Shown: positions 44,104-54,259 of the stretch, piece by piece
How positions within the stretch are numbered: the stretch's first letter is position 1
Layout of the letters: the number at the start of each line of letters is the position of its first letter
IMG/VR virus record: IMGVR_UViG_3300032116_000155
Coordinates: 1-64,000 of that record
Reading direction: 5' to 3' (one strand)
DNA length: 64,000 nt
DNA from: a virus
The notes under the pieces: model-generated
Database searches by the model: none
What the model saw: only the letters and a program-made list of their open reading frames with translations
Told to the model about the DNA's origin: nothing
Position numbers and translations under genes: made by a program

Positions 44104-46521
44104 ATGTCATTAAAAATAACAAAAAGAAATGGTGCTGAGGTATCATTCAATCCTCAAAAAATATATACAAGAATCAAGAATGCCGCCAAGGGCCTTAATG
44201 TAAACTCAGATGAGATTTTCATTAAAGTTATAACTTCAGTTCCAACAGAAGGGTCTGTTTCAACAAAAGAGTTGGATAAGCTTATATCTGAGATATCTGC
44301 GGCATATACCGGCACACATCATGATTATTCAAAATTGGCGGCAAATATTGCTATTTCGTCTTATTACAAGGTAACTAATCCGAGTTTCTCAGAAACTATG
44401 ATAGTTTTGAATAAATGTAATGTTGTTTCTGATGATTTGATTAGTATCATAGAGATGTATGGTGCTCATAATGTCGATTCTGTAGTTAATCATGAAAATG
44501 ATAGGTATTTTGATTATTTTGCATGGAAAGCTTTGATCGATATGTACCTCCTAAAAACTAAAGATGGTCAAAGTATTGAAAGGCCTCAACATATGTACAT
44601 GAGAGTTGCTCTTTGGTGTTCATCAAGCTTTGATGATGCGGTTAATTATTATCATTCATTAACTAACCAATTGATATCTCCTGCGACACCAATAATGTTA
44701 AATTCAGGTACTGTAAATAGTCAATTAGCATCATGCGTTTTGCATTATAATGATGGTGATTCAAGGTCTAAACTTCTGAAAACATTTGAAGATATTTGTA
44801 CATATTCGGCAGATGCCGCAGGTATTGGTCTTAATATGTCAAATATTCGAAGCAAAAATAGTAAGATATCTACGTCTGGCGGATATGCCGGAGGACTATT
44901 GAAATATCTTAAAATAGTTAATGAAGGCCTTAGATTTTTTAATCAACAGGGTAGAAGACCTGGAAGTGCGGCAATTTACATAGAACCTTGGCATTCCGAT
45001 ATTTTTGATCTTTTAGAAATTAAGAAAAATACAGGACTTGAAGAACTTAGGGCTAGAGACCTTTTTACAGCACTTTGGATTCCTGATAATTTTATGGAAT
45101 CGGTTCGCGATGATGGTGACTGGTATCTATTCTGTCCAGATGACATTTTAAAAGCTGGGTTGAAACCCCTACAAAAATGTTATGGCCAGGAATACCTCGA
45201 TAATTATAATAAAGCTGTCGAGTTAGGTATTGGTAAAAAAGTGAAGGCTATGGACGTTTGGGTTAAAATCCTAGAATCCCAAATAGAAACCGGGGTACCA
45301 TATTTATGCTCTAAGGACAACGCGAATAACAAGACTAATCATCAAAATATTGGTGTAATTAACCAATCTAACTTGTGTAATGAAATTTATCAATACACAG
45401 ATGAGAATACCACCGCAATCTGTACTTTGTCTTCACTTGTATTGAAAAACTTCATTGAAGATGGTAAGTTTAATTTTGATAAACTTGAAACTGAAGTTGC
45501 TAAAATTGTTAAGTCATTAAATGTTGTAATTGATTGCAATAAGTATTCTACGGTTAAGGGCTTTGCCGGTGGTACGGAACAGAGAGCAATTGGTATTGGA
45601 GTTCAAGGGCTAGCTGATGTTTTTTATTTGATGGATTACGTATTCACCTCAGATGAAGCTAAAAAATTAAATAAAGAAATTTTTGAGACCATATACTACT
45701 CAGCAGTAAAAGAAAGTTGTAGATTGTGTGAAAAGAATGAATACTCACCATATCAATATTTTGATGGTTCTCCTATGCAGAAAGGTGTTTTTCAATTTCA
45801 CATGTGGGGTATTGATGATAAAAATTTAACTAGATATGATTGGAAGGCTCTTGGTGAGAAAGTCAGTAAATACGGCGTTTGTAATAGTTTGTTTACAGCT
45901 CAAATGCCAACAGCCTCTTCAGCTAAAGTTACTGGTTCATATGAAATGACAGAACCTGCACATTCTGCATTATTTAATCGAAGAGTTGTTGGTGGAGAAA
46001 TAATGATTGTTAATAAATACTTGATCAATGATTTTGAAAAATTAGGCATCTGGTGCGAAGATTTGAAGAACGAGATTATAATGAATGATGGATCTATCCA
46101 GAACATTGATTTTAGTAAATATTTTGATGATTATAAAACAGGTGAAACACCTAGCGTTTCTTTGGACAGAATTGAATATCTTAAAATGAAGTATAGGACT
46201 ATTTGGGAAATACCTCAGAAAGAATTGATAAATATGGCCGCAGATCGTGGCCCATTTATTGACCAGTCACAATCCATGAACATATACATGGCAAATCCTA
46301 CGCTTTCTAAGATAACAACATCACATTTTTATGCTTGGAACAAAGGGTTGAAAACTTTGTGCTATTACGTTAGAACTAAAGCAATATCGACAGGTGCTAA
46401 ACATTTGGGTATTGATATTTCTACCTACAAGCCGCCAACACCCCAGGTAACATTACCAAACGTTATCAAAAATACAAAGCCGGAAGAATCTCCATTCGAT
46501 TGTTTTGGATGTAGTTCTTAA
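44104..46521 (+). CDS. nrdA: Ribonucleotide reductase class I, large subunit
   Basis: 805 residues. N-terminal ATP-cone (KITKRNGAEVSFNPQKI to about residue 90) for allosteric activity control. Catalytic residues: Cys211 (LASCVLHYND), Asn-Leu-Cys-x-Glu in NLCNEI (about 423-427), Cys in AICTLSS (about 440), and the redox pair in the C-terminal FDCFGCSS. Converts NDPs to dNDPs with NrdB. No intein or split is visible, although phage nrdA genes often carry them. Closed by a strong terminator. Confidence 0.96.
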   Translation: MSLKITKRNGAEVSFNPQKIYTRIKNAAKGLNVNSDEIFIKVITSVPTEGSVSTKELDKLISEISAAYTGTHHDYSKLAANIAISSYYKVTNPSFSETMIVLNKCNVVSDDLISIIEMYGAHNVDSVVNHENDRYFDYFAWKALIDMYLLKTKDGQSIERPQHMYMRVALWCSSSFDDAVNYYHSLTNQLISPATPIMLNSGTVNSQLASCVLHYNDGDSRSKLLKTFEDICTYSADAAGIGLNMSNIRSKNSKISTSGGYAGGLLKYLKIVNEGLRFFNQQGRRPGSAAIYIEPWHSDIFDLLEIKKNTGLEELRARDLFTALWIPDNFMESVRDDGDWYLFCPDDILKAGLKPLQKCYGQEYLDNYNKAVELGIGKKVKAMDVWVKILESQIETGVPYLCSKDNANNKTNHQNIGVINQSNLCNEIYQYTDENTTAICTLSSLVLKNFIEDGKFNFDKLETEVAKIVKSLNVVIDCNKYSTVKGFAGGTEQRAIGIGVQGLADVFYLMDYVFTSDEAKKLNKEIFETIYYSAVKESCRLCEKNEYSPYQYFDGSPMQKGVFQFHMWGIDDKNLTRYDWKALGEKVSKYGVCNSLFTAQMPTASSAKVTGSYEMTEPAHSALFNRRVVGGEIMIVNKYLINDFEKLGIWCEDLKNEIIMNDGSIQNIDFSKYFDDYKTGETPSVSLDRIEYLKMKYRTIWEIPQKELINMAADRGPFIDQSQSMNIYMANPTLSKITTSHFYAWNKGLKTLCYYVRTKAISTGAKHLGIDISTYKPPTPQVTLPNVIKNTKPEESPFDCFGCSS

Positions 46522-46530
46522 AATTTAAAT

Positions 46531-46560
46531 AAAAATCACAGTGGAAACGCTGTGATTTTT
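46531..46560 (+). terminator. Intrinsic terminator after nrdA
   Basis: AAAAATCACAG (46531-46541) and CTGTGATTTTT (46550-46560) with an inner TG/CG pair and a GAAA tetraloop, then a T-rich tract. A promoter element follows ten bases later. Confidence 0.92.
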
Positions 46561-46570
46561 ATTTTTTATG

Positions 46571-46578
46571 TATTTATG
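46571..46578 (+). promoter_or_regulatory. TATTTATG late-promoter-like element (baseplate operon)
   Basis: 17 bases before the ATG at 46596, right after the nrdA terminator. Confidence 0.5.
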
Positions 46579-46595
46579 TTATATAATTATATATT

Positions 46596-47063
46596 ATGGC
46601 GAATGGTAAAACGTATGGGATAGCATTTCCTTTTATTAGGTCTAGTGAAGGCGATTATCTTAAATTAACACAAACGGCTAATGATGAGATAAGGACAGAT
46701 CTAATACACTTATTATTGACAAGGAAAGGTTCAAGATATTTTTTACCCGATTTTGGTACCAGACTGTATGAATATATATTTGAACCTTTAGATACACCAA
46801 CTTTCAATAATATTGAAAGAGAGATCCGAGATTCATGCGAGAAATACATACCTAATTTAAAAATTACAGATATTAGTGTTAAAGCGATAGATCCAAATGA
46901 AGAAGTTAATTTTTTAACGAATAGTATTGAATCAGATGGTAATACAAGGCAATATGTTTTACCCGGTTTAAATGTAAAAGAATATACGGCTAAAGTTAGG
47001 ATAGATTACGTTATAACTGATGATGTATTTAACACTAAAGATTTTGTTATTATTAATATATAA
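46596..47063 (+). CDS. Baseplate wedge protein gp25-like
   Basis: 155 residues (T4 gp25 132). The core DLIHLLLTRKGSRYFLPDFG, TRLYEYIFEPLD and REIRDSCEKYIPNLKITDIS is the gp25/GpW lysozyme-like family, including a degenerate EPR-type motif (FEP). Joins gp6 and gp53 in the inner baseplate and nucleates the sheath. A one-base gap leads to the gp6-like ATG. Confidence 0.9.
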   Translation: MANGKTYGIAFPFIRSSEGDYLKLTQTANDEIRTDLIHLLLTRKGSRYFLPDFGTRLYEYIFEPLDTPTFNNIEREIRDSCEKYIPNLKITDISVKAIDPNEEVNFLTNSIESDGNTRQYVLPGLNVKEYTAKVRIDYVITDDVFNTKDFVIINI

Positions 47064-47064
47064 A

Positions 47065-48906
47065 ATGGCAGAAAAAAAAATATCATATACAGTAAGGGAT
47101 TTTCAGCAAATTAGAACTGAGTTAATAAATTTCACTAAGATTTATTATCCTGATCTAATAGATAATTTTAACGATGCCTCAATATTTTCGGCATTAATGG
47201 ATCTAAACGCGGCTGTTTCGGATAATTTACATTTTCATATTGATAGAAGTATCCAAGAAACAGTTCTTCAATATGCCAAACAAAGATCTTCAATATATAA
47301 TATAGCTAGGACATATGGCCTTAAAATTCCTGGTGTTAGGCCATCTGTGGCATTAGTTGATTTCTCAATAGTAGTTCCGGCTAACGGCGATAAAGATGAT
47401 GAAAGGTATGAAGGTCTATTAAGAAGAGGAAGTCAGGTTATTGGTAATGGTCAAGTATTTGAAAATGTATATGATATAGATTTTTCGTCTCCATATGATT
47501 CTCAAGGGTATCCCAATAGATTGAAAATACCAAACTTTGATGTAAACAATAATTTAATAAGCTATACAATCGTTAAACGAGAATTGGTTGTTAATGGAAT
47601 AACTAAAGTGTTTAGGAGAGTTATCACTGCGACTGATATTCGCCCCTTCTTTGAACTTTTCTTGCCGGAGAAGAATGTGCTAGGGGTCACATCCGTTCTG
47701 CTTAAGGAGGGTACAAATTATGCGAATGTACCTAGTGCTCAAGAATTCCTTGGGCAGTCAGGTAGATGGTATGAAGTCGATGCTTTAGCCGAGGATAGGG
47801 TCTTTATTGAAGATCCTACAAAGCCTAGCGATAACCCTGGTATTAAGGTTGGTAAGTATATCATAACAAATGATAGGTTTATAACTGAATATACACCAGA
47901 AGGTTTTCTAAAAATGACTTTTGGTGGCGGTAATACATCCGCAGATGATCAGTTGAGAGAATTCGCTAGAACTGGAATAAATACATTAAGTATGCAATCA
48001 TACTTAAATAATTTTTCATTAGGTGGTACATTGAAGCCAAACACAACTTTATTCGTACAATATAGAGTTGGCGGGGGGTTAGGTACTAATTTGGGAGTTA
48101 ATGTTATAAATCAGGTTGGAACAATATCGTTCTTTGTAAATGGTCCTTCAGATACAATTAATGCTCAGGTTATTAATTCTTTAAGTTGCAACAATGTAAC
48201 GGCAGCTATCGGAGGAGCAGGAGCTCCTAGTGTTGAGGAAGTTAGAAATTATGTTTCATTTAATTTTGCGGCACAAAACAGAGCGGTAACAATTAATGAC
48301 TATAAAGCTATTTTGAGAAAAATGCCGGGGCAATTTGGAGCTCCTGCTAAATTATCGGTGTTAGAGGTAGATAATAAAATCCTTGTTAAAGTTTTAACTT
48401 ATGATACAACAGGAGCATTAAATTCTTTGGTGTCTAATACGTTACTAAATAATATATCAGAATATCTTTCTAACTACAGAATGATTAATGATTATATTTC
48501 AGTTGAAACTGCTGACGTCATTGATTTATCTATTGAAATATCAATAGTTTTGGATGGTAGTCAAAATCAAGGGGTTATTATTGCTAGCGTTATTAATAAG
48601 ATAGCAGACTATTTTAGTCCATTAAACAGAGAAATGGGAGAGAATATCAACTTGTCTGATATGACAGCTTTAATTCAAGCTGAAAATGGAGTTATATCTA
48701 TAAGTGAGTTAAAAGTCTTCAATAAGGTTGGGGGTCAATATTCTTCATCAGAAACATCAATGCCCTATGCTGATGTAGCGACTAAACAAATCGGCCCTGT
48801 GGACGAAACTATATTTGCACTACCAACACAAATTTATCAGATTAGGTATCCTAATAAAGATATTACAGTAAAAGTTAAAAATTTCCAGGGAGTAACTATT
48901 AGTTAA
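47065..48906 (+). CDS. Baseplate wedge protein gp6-like
   Basis: 613 residues from the ATG at 47065; an ATG at 47020 inside the gp25 gene would add a spurious 15-residue extension. ISYTVRDFQQIRTELINF, FNDASIFSALMDLNAAVSDN and HFHIDRSIQETVLQYAKQRS are typical gp6/GpJ-family segments, and RAVTINDYKAILRKMPG is the family's C-terminal helix. Forms the inner ring of the baseplate with gp25 and gp53. Good match in T4 length (660). Confidence 0.88.
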   Translation: MAEKKISYTVRDFQQIRTELINFTKIYYPDLIDNFNDASIFSALMDLNAAVSDNLHFHIDRSIQETVLQYAKQRSSIYNIARTYGLKIPGVRPSVALVDFSIVVPANGDKDDERYEGLLRRGSQVIGNGQVFENVYDIDFSSPYDSQGYPNRLKIPNFDVNNNLISYTIVKRELVVNGITKVFRRVITATDIRPFFELFLPEKNVLGVTSVLLKEGTNYANVPSAQEFLGQSGRWYEVDALAEDRVFIEDPTKPSDNPGIKVGKYIITNDRFITEYTPEGFLKMTFGGGNTSADDQLREFARTGINTLSMQSYLNNFSLGGTLKPNTTLFVQYRVGGGLGTNLGVNVINQVGTISFFVNGPSDTINAQVINSLSCNNVTAAIGGAGAPSVEEVRNYVSFNFAAQNRAVTINDYKAILRKMPGQFGAPAKLSVLEVDNKILVKVLTYDTTGALNSLVSNTLLNNISEYLSNYRMINDYISVETADVIDLSIEISIVLDGSQNQGVIIASVINKIADYFSPLNREMGENINLSDMTALIQAENGVISISELKVFNKVGGQYSSSETSMPYADVATKQIGPVDETIFALPTQIYQIRYPNKDITVKVKNFQGVTIS

Positions 48907-48911
48907 TGATT

Positions 48912-48964
48912 TATTTATCTGATAAGATAGTTATTTTTAGTAAATAAAAAATCAACTATTTATA
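48912..48964 (+). promoter_or_regulatory. Triple TATTTATA-like cluster before the 1759-residue gene
   Basis: TATTTATC at 48912-48919, TATTTTTA at 48932-48939 and perfect TATTTATA at 48957-48964, which lies 15 bases before the ATG at 48980. The last two form an imperfect direct repeat with TAGTAAATAAA following each. Confidence 0.55.
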
Positions 48965-48979
48965 GTAAATAAATATTAA

Positions 48980-51900
48980 ATGGGAAAATCCTATAGAATT
49001 AAGGCAAATCCTGGCAAAGATAATAATATTGTTGTTGACTTAGAGCAAGATTTTGAGCAATTAGAAATTTTATCATTAAAGATAAGGCAGGATGATGTTT
49101 ACATAAGAATGTGCTCCGATTATGGAGTTATTGCGGGTAGAGTATTCAGTAATAATGGTTATGGCGTTCCTAACGTAAAAGTTTCTGTTTTCATTCCTGT
49201 GACACAGGGCGATTTAGATGACCCGTCAATATCAGAAATATATCCATATCAAACATTTGAGGAAGTTAATAATGATGGTTATAAATATAACTTATTACCA
49301 TACACCCCATCATATGATGGGCATGTTCCTACAGGGACTTTTCCAACTAGAAAAGATGTTTTAACAAATGATACTGCTTCAAGAATATATGAAAAATACT
49401 ACAAATATACTGTCAAAACAAATGAAAGTGGGGACTATCTAATTTATGGTGTCCCTATCGGTGGTCAAACATTAATATTTAATGTTGACCTATCAGATAT
49501 TGGGCAATTTTCAATGACCCCACAAGATTTGATTAGGATTGGAGTTGCAACTGAAAGTCAGTTTGACGGGGCTAATTTTAAGTCTTCACCTAATATAGAT
49601 ACTTTACCTCAGATTATAAAATCGGCTAAGTCTGTTGATGTGATTCCTTTTTGGGGGGAGAACGATATATGCCAGATAGGTATAACTCGGATGGACTTTG
49701 ACATAACTAGCGAAGCTAATATTAATATCCAACCTACAGCAATATTTATGGGCTCTGTGTTTAGTAACCCTGACAATTATGCTGTTGATATAAAGTGTAA
49801 AGTTAAAAAAGATGCTGGAAATTTATGTAAGTTAATAACTGGGCCTGGTGAAATTATTGGAATTACTCAATCAATTTTCTTGGATGAGAAGGGATTGCCT
49901 GTTTTAAAAATTGCTGATTTACCAAATGGGGGTAAATTAATTGATGAAAACGGAGTTTGGTTGTTTGATGTCCCCATGAATAATAATTATGTTACAACAA
50001 ATGAATTTGGGGAACAAGTCATATCTTCAGATCCGAATGTTGGAGTTCCTACAAGTGGTAAATATCGATTTAAAATAAAATGGCAACAGCCAGACAGTTT
50101 AACTGAGGCATATAAGAGAGCTTACTTCTTAGTTCCAAACATAAGGGAAAATGGTTGGGATGAGTATGATGATGACCCATTTTTAAAATCTAAAACATCC
50201 CAGGCATACAAAAAAGCGGTATCATCATATGCTTTTGATTTAAATTGGTCTGCATACACAAGTAGTTTTGTTTCTGTTAATAATGAGGAACTTATATCTT
50301 ACGTTAACTGTGAAGATAGGTTTTATGAATTTGATTACAATAAGGTATATACGGTTTCCGGGTTAATTGATAACTTTAAAACAGCAAATGGTGCTAATAG
50401 ATTTTTATCCATCAAAAGGGTCGATGACGATTCTTGCGAAAATGTTATTAACAAGTTTCCAACTAACGATGGCGTTTTTTATAGAACTTTGTTTTATATA
50501 GTCACTAAATTTTTATTGAATGCTATCTTGTCATTATTATTAATTGTTTTGCCGATATATAACGTAATAGCATCAATTGTTAATTTAGTTTATCGAATTA
50601 TATTAGTCTCATTGTGTAACATATGCAGCAGTAACTTGTTCAGCGGGTTAAATTTTTGTGATAATTTAATTTGCGATGCAAAAACACAACCATTATTAGG
50701 TCCATTAAAATTACCCATGATAACATATCCTAACTGCGAGACATGTTCTTGTGGCGATGGATCTACAGTTGATACAGATGAAAATCCTAATAACATATTA
50801 TTAAAGGGTGTTTTAGTGCCATTTAGTGTTTCTTCTGCATATAATTTATTAGATGATCCTTTGTTTTATAATTCGTATGTAAATAATAATTCTATTATAT
50901 CATACGAAGATAGAGATTATTTAAAACAATTAATTGGGGGTAGGTGGACAAACAATGGAAATAAAATTCAAGGGACTACAGGGTTAATTGGTAATTATAT
51001 CACAAACGATTTGCCTTTTGGCGAAAGAATAAATCAATTTAATGCAAAAAGCTCTTATATTTCAGGTAAGAATATTATAAAATTAACATATGAACCAGAG
51101 TCAAATTACGATCCAGTAGCAGATGATTATAAACATCATTTTGATAACACATTATCGATGATTTGTTTGCCAGGTGTGACATTATCCGCAGGTGATATGT
51201 TTACTATGATAAACCCTAAAAATTCACCAGATAAGAATATATCGGGGCAGACAATACAAAATAATATTGGCTTATATAGTACAACAGGAACAACAACAAT
51301 ACCTACATCTATAAACATAACATATGCTAATAATACTAATTCTTTAACAAATAATACTGTTGTTTATTCTACGCCCGAATTAGCTAGCGATAATGTTAAC
51401 AAAATATTTTATTATACATATCCATCTGATGTTGAGTATTATCAAGTAATAGCATCATATACAGTATCAGAATTTAGGGAACTAATTGCCAGTAACGATA
51501 GAGTGATAAATACGTTTGGCGATATAATTGAAAGTACGACAACTATAACCGAGTTAGCAAATTGTAATTGTTACGAAACAATTACCGTTGATATAACAAC
51601 AGGTGGTGATTTAGGGATTAATTTATGTAATGGAGCGACTATAACAGCAAATTACAGTGCAGATACGTATGTATTATCATTCGATACATGCATTTCAAGT
51701 TTAACAGTTCCGGGAGGAAGTACCTTAGTTTTTGATATATTGTCATATGGGGATTGCTGCACAAATGAGTCATTAACAGTAAAACCTATAGATTCTATTA
51801 GTCAAGATTCTGTTATCATAATATGTCAGAGAGGCGTTGATCCATACTCACCAAAAATAAAAACTAAAGTTTCATTAGGTAGAATTTTTGGTTATGATAA

Positions 51901-54259
51901 TATAGACCAGGTGGTTTCAGAAGGTATGTACAGACTTAATGTACCGGTTAGAAACACTACAACAGGTGCCGGATTGGAACCAATGGTTAGCCATAATATT
52001 ACAAATAACTCTGAAACAAATAATGGCTTTAATTTATTTTTTGAATCAAACTTTTTCCAACCAGGAAATAATTACATACCATATTTAACCTTAAACCACA
52101 TATTCTACTCTAGGTTAGATTATGATATGGTGACTTCAATACCTTTTTATTCTATAAATAATAATTCAGATACTCAATTAGATAGTAATAAAATTGATGC
52201 ATTAATTGGTGATACCAAAAAGATTAGGTCAAATTTTACTAATAGTTACTTATCACAAATTGAGGAGAGTGAAAGTTATAGTTTTGATGAAACTTTTGCC
52301 GGATCTACATATATGTATTTTGATAAGTTAACAGACCCTCCGGTTATCTCTTGTTATGAAAATGTATCAATATATGTGCAACCATCCTCTTCTGGTGGGG
52401 TAGTTCAATATGAAACTTGTGATGGAACTATAAATACATTTTCTGTTGGCCCTAATGGCGGTACATATCAAATAGCTGAATGTGTTAATATAAGTACAAT
52501 ATTATCCTACGATGACATCTCTTTTGGTAGTATTTCATACGGAAACTCTTGTCAAAATGATGCGTCTAGTTTGTATAGATCATATTATTTTAGTACAATA
52601 TATGGGTCTAGTTCTGTTTTAGAGATGACTGATGCTTCTAAAATAATAATGCGTAGTGATAGATTACCCAGCACCGACTTACTTAGTTATAATGATAACA
52701 ATACATATCTTTTACAGCAAAATTCTATTGGTGTAATATATAAACTTATTGATAACACATTGACGGTTGTTAACCCGTCATATGGTAGTGATGAGTATTC
52801 TGATGACTTTGAACCGGAAGATAATTCATATGAAAACAATGTTTTAAGCACGTTTAGTTGTGAAAATATGGTTGACTTGAACTGTTATGAGCAAAAAGAT
52901 GATACTATTGTTGTAAAGCCAAATTGTGCGGATGAAGATAGGGTTGATGGCGGGTGTTACGTTTTTTGTAAAAGTTGTAGTGATAGTTCAAAAATACTAG
53001 GTCCTATTGGGGATATTCCTGGGGATTTTAAAGCGGCTCTTAATTATAAAAAAAGGTTCACATATTTTTACAGCATATGTCAAAATATAATATCACAAAC
53101 TTTTACAAATAATTGGGTAAATGGAACTCTTTATGCTTACCCATTTAAATTAAACACATTCTATAATAATCAAAATAAAGTTAGTGATCGTGTTTATTGT
53201 AAAGATGTTGTGCTTTTACACCCTAAAAGTAACAATTTTTATTATAGATCTTCACCTTGGGATGATATTAATAAAGGGTTTATTGGCCAAAAATCTAAAG
53301 GTAATGAATCTAAAGGTTCTAATATTGCAAACTTAAAATATCCGACAACTATATTAAATATGGGGCCTAGAAGTTCTTTTTTAAATAATTTAATACTTAA
53401 CGGGAAGTACGATGGATATGTTATGAACACTATACGCGAAACATCTTATAATGATAATTCAGATATAGTTAATCTTTTTGTATATTCTAGGTTATTGAGT
53501 TCAAATATTTTATCTTTATTCGGGTCTGGTAATATAATAACTGCGACTATAAATGATCCTGTTAAGAAATTTTTTAGTCGACCAGGAGATAGAGTAGATG
53601 CTGATTTAGCACAATCAATTGCTGTTAATACTCAGTATGGTATAATTCCGGTGGACAGCACTAGTTATATAACAGGATTAGGGCCGCAATTGTCCTCTGT
53701 TTATATAAATTTACCAAATAATAAAGATCCTATGTTGGGCATTATGTTTTCTGCGACAACAGATGATATACAGAATAGAGACTATATTTCACCGGGGAGA
53801 ATTATTAGATATGATATTTTTAATAATCAATTTTTATATGACAATTTGGGTGTTAATAGTCAATTAACACCACATTATCTATGGCAAATAAATCCAGGCG
53901 AACCAGTCGCTCCTCTGGGGAATACACCTTTTATGTTTGGTAATGAAACCAATAACTGGGCCTCAGACCCGACTGATTTCGTTCAAATCAAATATCAAAA
54001 CATGGATCGTTTATCGTCGGGTTATTCGTTGTATAATACTTTAGTTAATAATTACAATGCGACAGGGTATTTATATGGTAATGATTCAAATGCTATTGCA
54101 ACTACAAGTTATAATTATTCCGCAAACATATTACCCGCAGATAAAAAAATATTAGTTGGAGCCCCTTGGTATTTTTATTTCGGTTTAAATAAAGGTAAAA
54201 CGGCAATAAATAAATTTTATACAAAATATATAGGAGGTAATGATATAGATGGGGAATAG
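48980..54259 (+). CDS. Giant virion protein with hydrophobic hairpin and Cys-rich segment
   Basis: 1759 residues, family not recognised. Near residue 45-70 GVIAGRVFSNNGYGVPNVKV is a carboxypeptidase-regulatory-like or Ig-like fold, and SGDYLIYGVPIGGQTLIFNV follows. Residues about 507-550 hold two strongly hydrophobic stretches (LFYIVTKFLLNAILSLLLIV, then YNVIASIVNLVYRIILVSL), long enough to span a membrane. A Cys-rich stretch follows at once (CNIC, CDNLIC, CETCSCG). Long Asn/Ser/Thr-rich repetitive parts follow. The next gene overlaps by 11 bases. A baseplate-associated protein that contacts a host membrane is inferred. Confidence 0.45.
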   Translation: MGKSYRIKANPGKDNNIVVDLEQDFEQLEILSLKIRQDDVYIRMCSDYGVIAGRVFSNNGYGVPNVKVSVFIPVTQGDLDDPSISEIYPYQTFEEVNNDGYKYNLLPYTPSYDGHVPTGTFPTRKDVLTNDTASRIYEKYYKYTVKTNESGDYLIYGVPIGGQTLIFNVDLSDIGQFSMTPQDLIRIGVATESQFDGANFKSSPNIDTLPQIIKSAKSVDVIPFWGENDICQIGITRMDFDITSEANINIQPTAIFMGSVFSNPDNYAVDIKCKVKKDAGNLCKLITGPGEIIGITQSIFLDEKGLPVLKIADLPNGGKLIDENGVWLFDVPMNNNYVTTNEFGEQVISSDPNVGVPTSGKYRFKIKWQQPDSLTEAYKRAYFLVPNIRENGWDEYDDDPFLKSKTSQAYKKAVSSYAFDLNWSAYTSSFVSVNNEELISYVNCEDRFYEFDYNKVYTVSGLIDNFKTANGANRFLSIKRVDDDSCENVINKFPTNDGVFYRTLFYIVTKFLLNAILSLLLIVLPIYNVIASIVNLVYRIILVSLCNICSSNLFSGLNFCDNLICDAKTQPLLGPLKLPMITYPNCETCSCGDGSTVDTDENPNNILLKGVLVPFSVSSAYNLLDDPLFYNSYVNNNSIISYEDRDYLKQLIGGRWTNNGNKIQGTTGLIGNYITNDLPFGERINQFNAKSSYISGKNIIKLTYEPESNYDPVADDYKHHFDNTLSMICLPGVTLSAGDMFTMINPKNSPDKNISGQTIQNNIGLYSTTGTTTIPTSINITYANNTNSLTNNTVVYSTPELASDNVNKIFYYTYPSDVEYYQVIASYTVSEFRELIASNDRVINTFGDIIESTTTITELANCNCYETITVDITTGGDLGINLCNGATITANYSADTYVLSFDTCISSLTVPGGSTLVFDILSYGDCCTNESLTVKPIDSISQDSVIIICQRGVDPYSPKIKTKVSLGRIFGYDNIDQVVSEGMYRLNVPVRNTTTGAGLEPMVSHNITNNSETNNGFNLFFESNFFQPGNNYIPYLTLNHIFYSRLDYDMVTSIPFYSINNNSDTQLDSNKIDALIGDTKKIRSNFTNSYLSQIEESESYSFDETFAGSTYMYFDKLTDPPVISCYENVSIYVQPSSSGGVVQYETCDGTINTFSVGPNGGTYQIAECVNISTILSYDDISFGSISYGNSCQNDASSLYRSYYFSTIYGSSSVLEMTDASKIIMRSDRLPSTDLLSYNDNNTYLLQQNSIGVIYKLIDNTLTVVNPSYGSDEYSDDFEPEDNSYENNVLSTFSCENMVDLNCYEQKDDTIVVKPNCADEDRVDGGCYVFCKSCSDSSKILGPIGDIPGDFKAALNYKKRFTYFYSICQNIISQTFTNNWVNGTLYAYPFKLNTFYNNQNKVSDRVYCKDVVLLHPKSNNFYYRSSPWDDINKGFIGQKSKGNESKGSNIANLKYPTTILNMGPRSSFLNNLILNGKYDGYVMNTIRETSYNDNSDIVNLFVYSRLLSSNILSLFGSGNIITATINDPVKKFFSRPGDRVDADLAQSIAVNTQYGIIPVDSTSYITGLGPQLSSVYINLPNNKDPMLGIMFSATTDDIQNRDYISPGRIIRYDIFNNQFLYDNLGVNSQLTPHYLWQINPGEPVAPLGNTPFMFGNETNNWASDPTDFVQIKYQNMDRLSSGYSLYNTLVNNYNATGYLYGNDSNAIATTSYNYSANILPADKKILVGAPWYFYFGLNKGKTAINKFYTKYIGGNDIDGE

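Noticed and set aside
47020-47064. ATG at 47020 as the start of the gp6-like protein
   Set aside because: It lies within the gp25-like coding sequence and adds a hydrophobic segment absent from the family; the ATG at 47065 follows the gp25 stop directly.
54069-54076. TATTTATA inside the coding region of the 1759-residue protein
   Set aside because: The octamer occurs by chance in AT-rich coding DNA; no start codon with a gene follows at the usual distance (the ATG at 54249 is 170 bases away).
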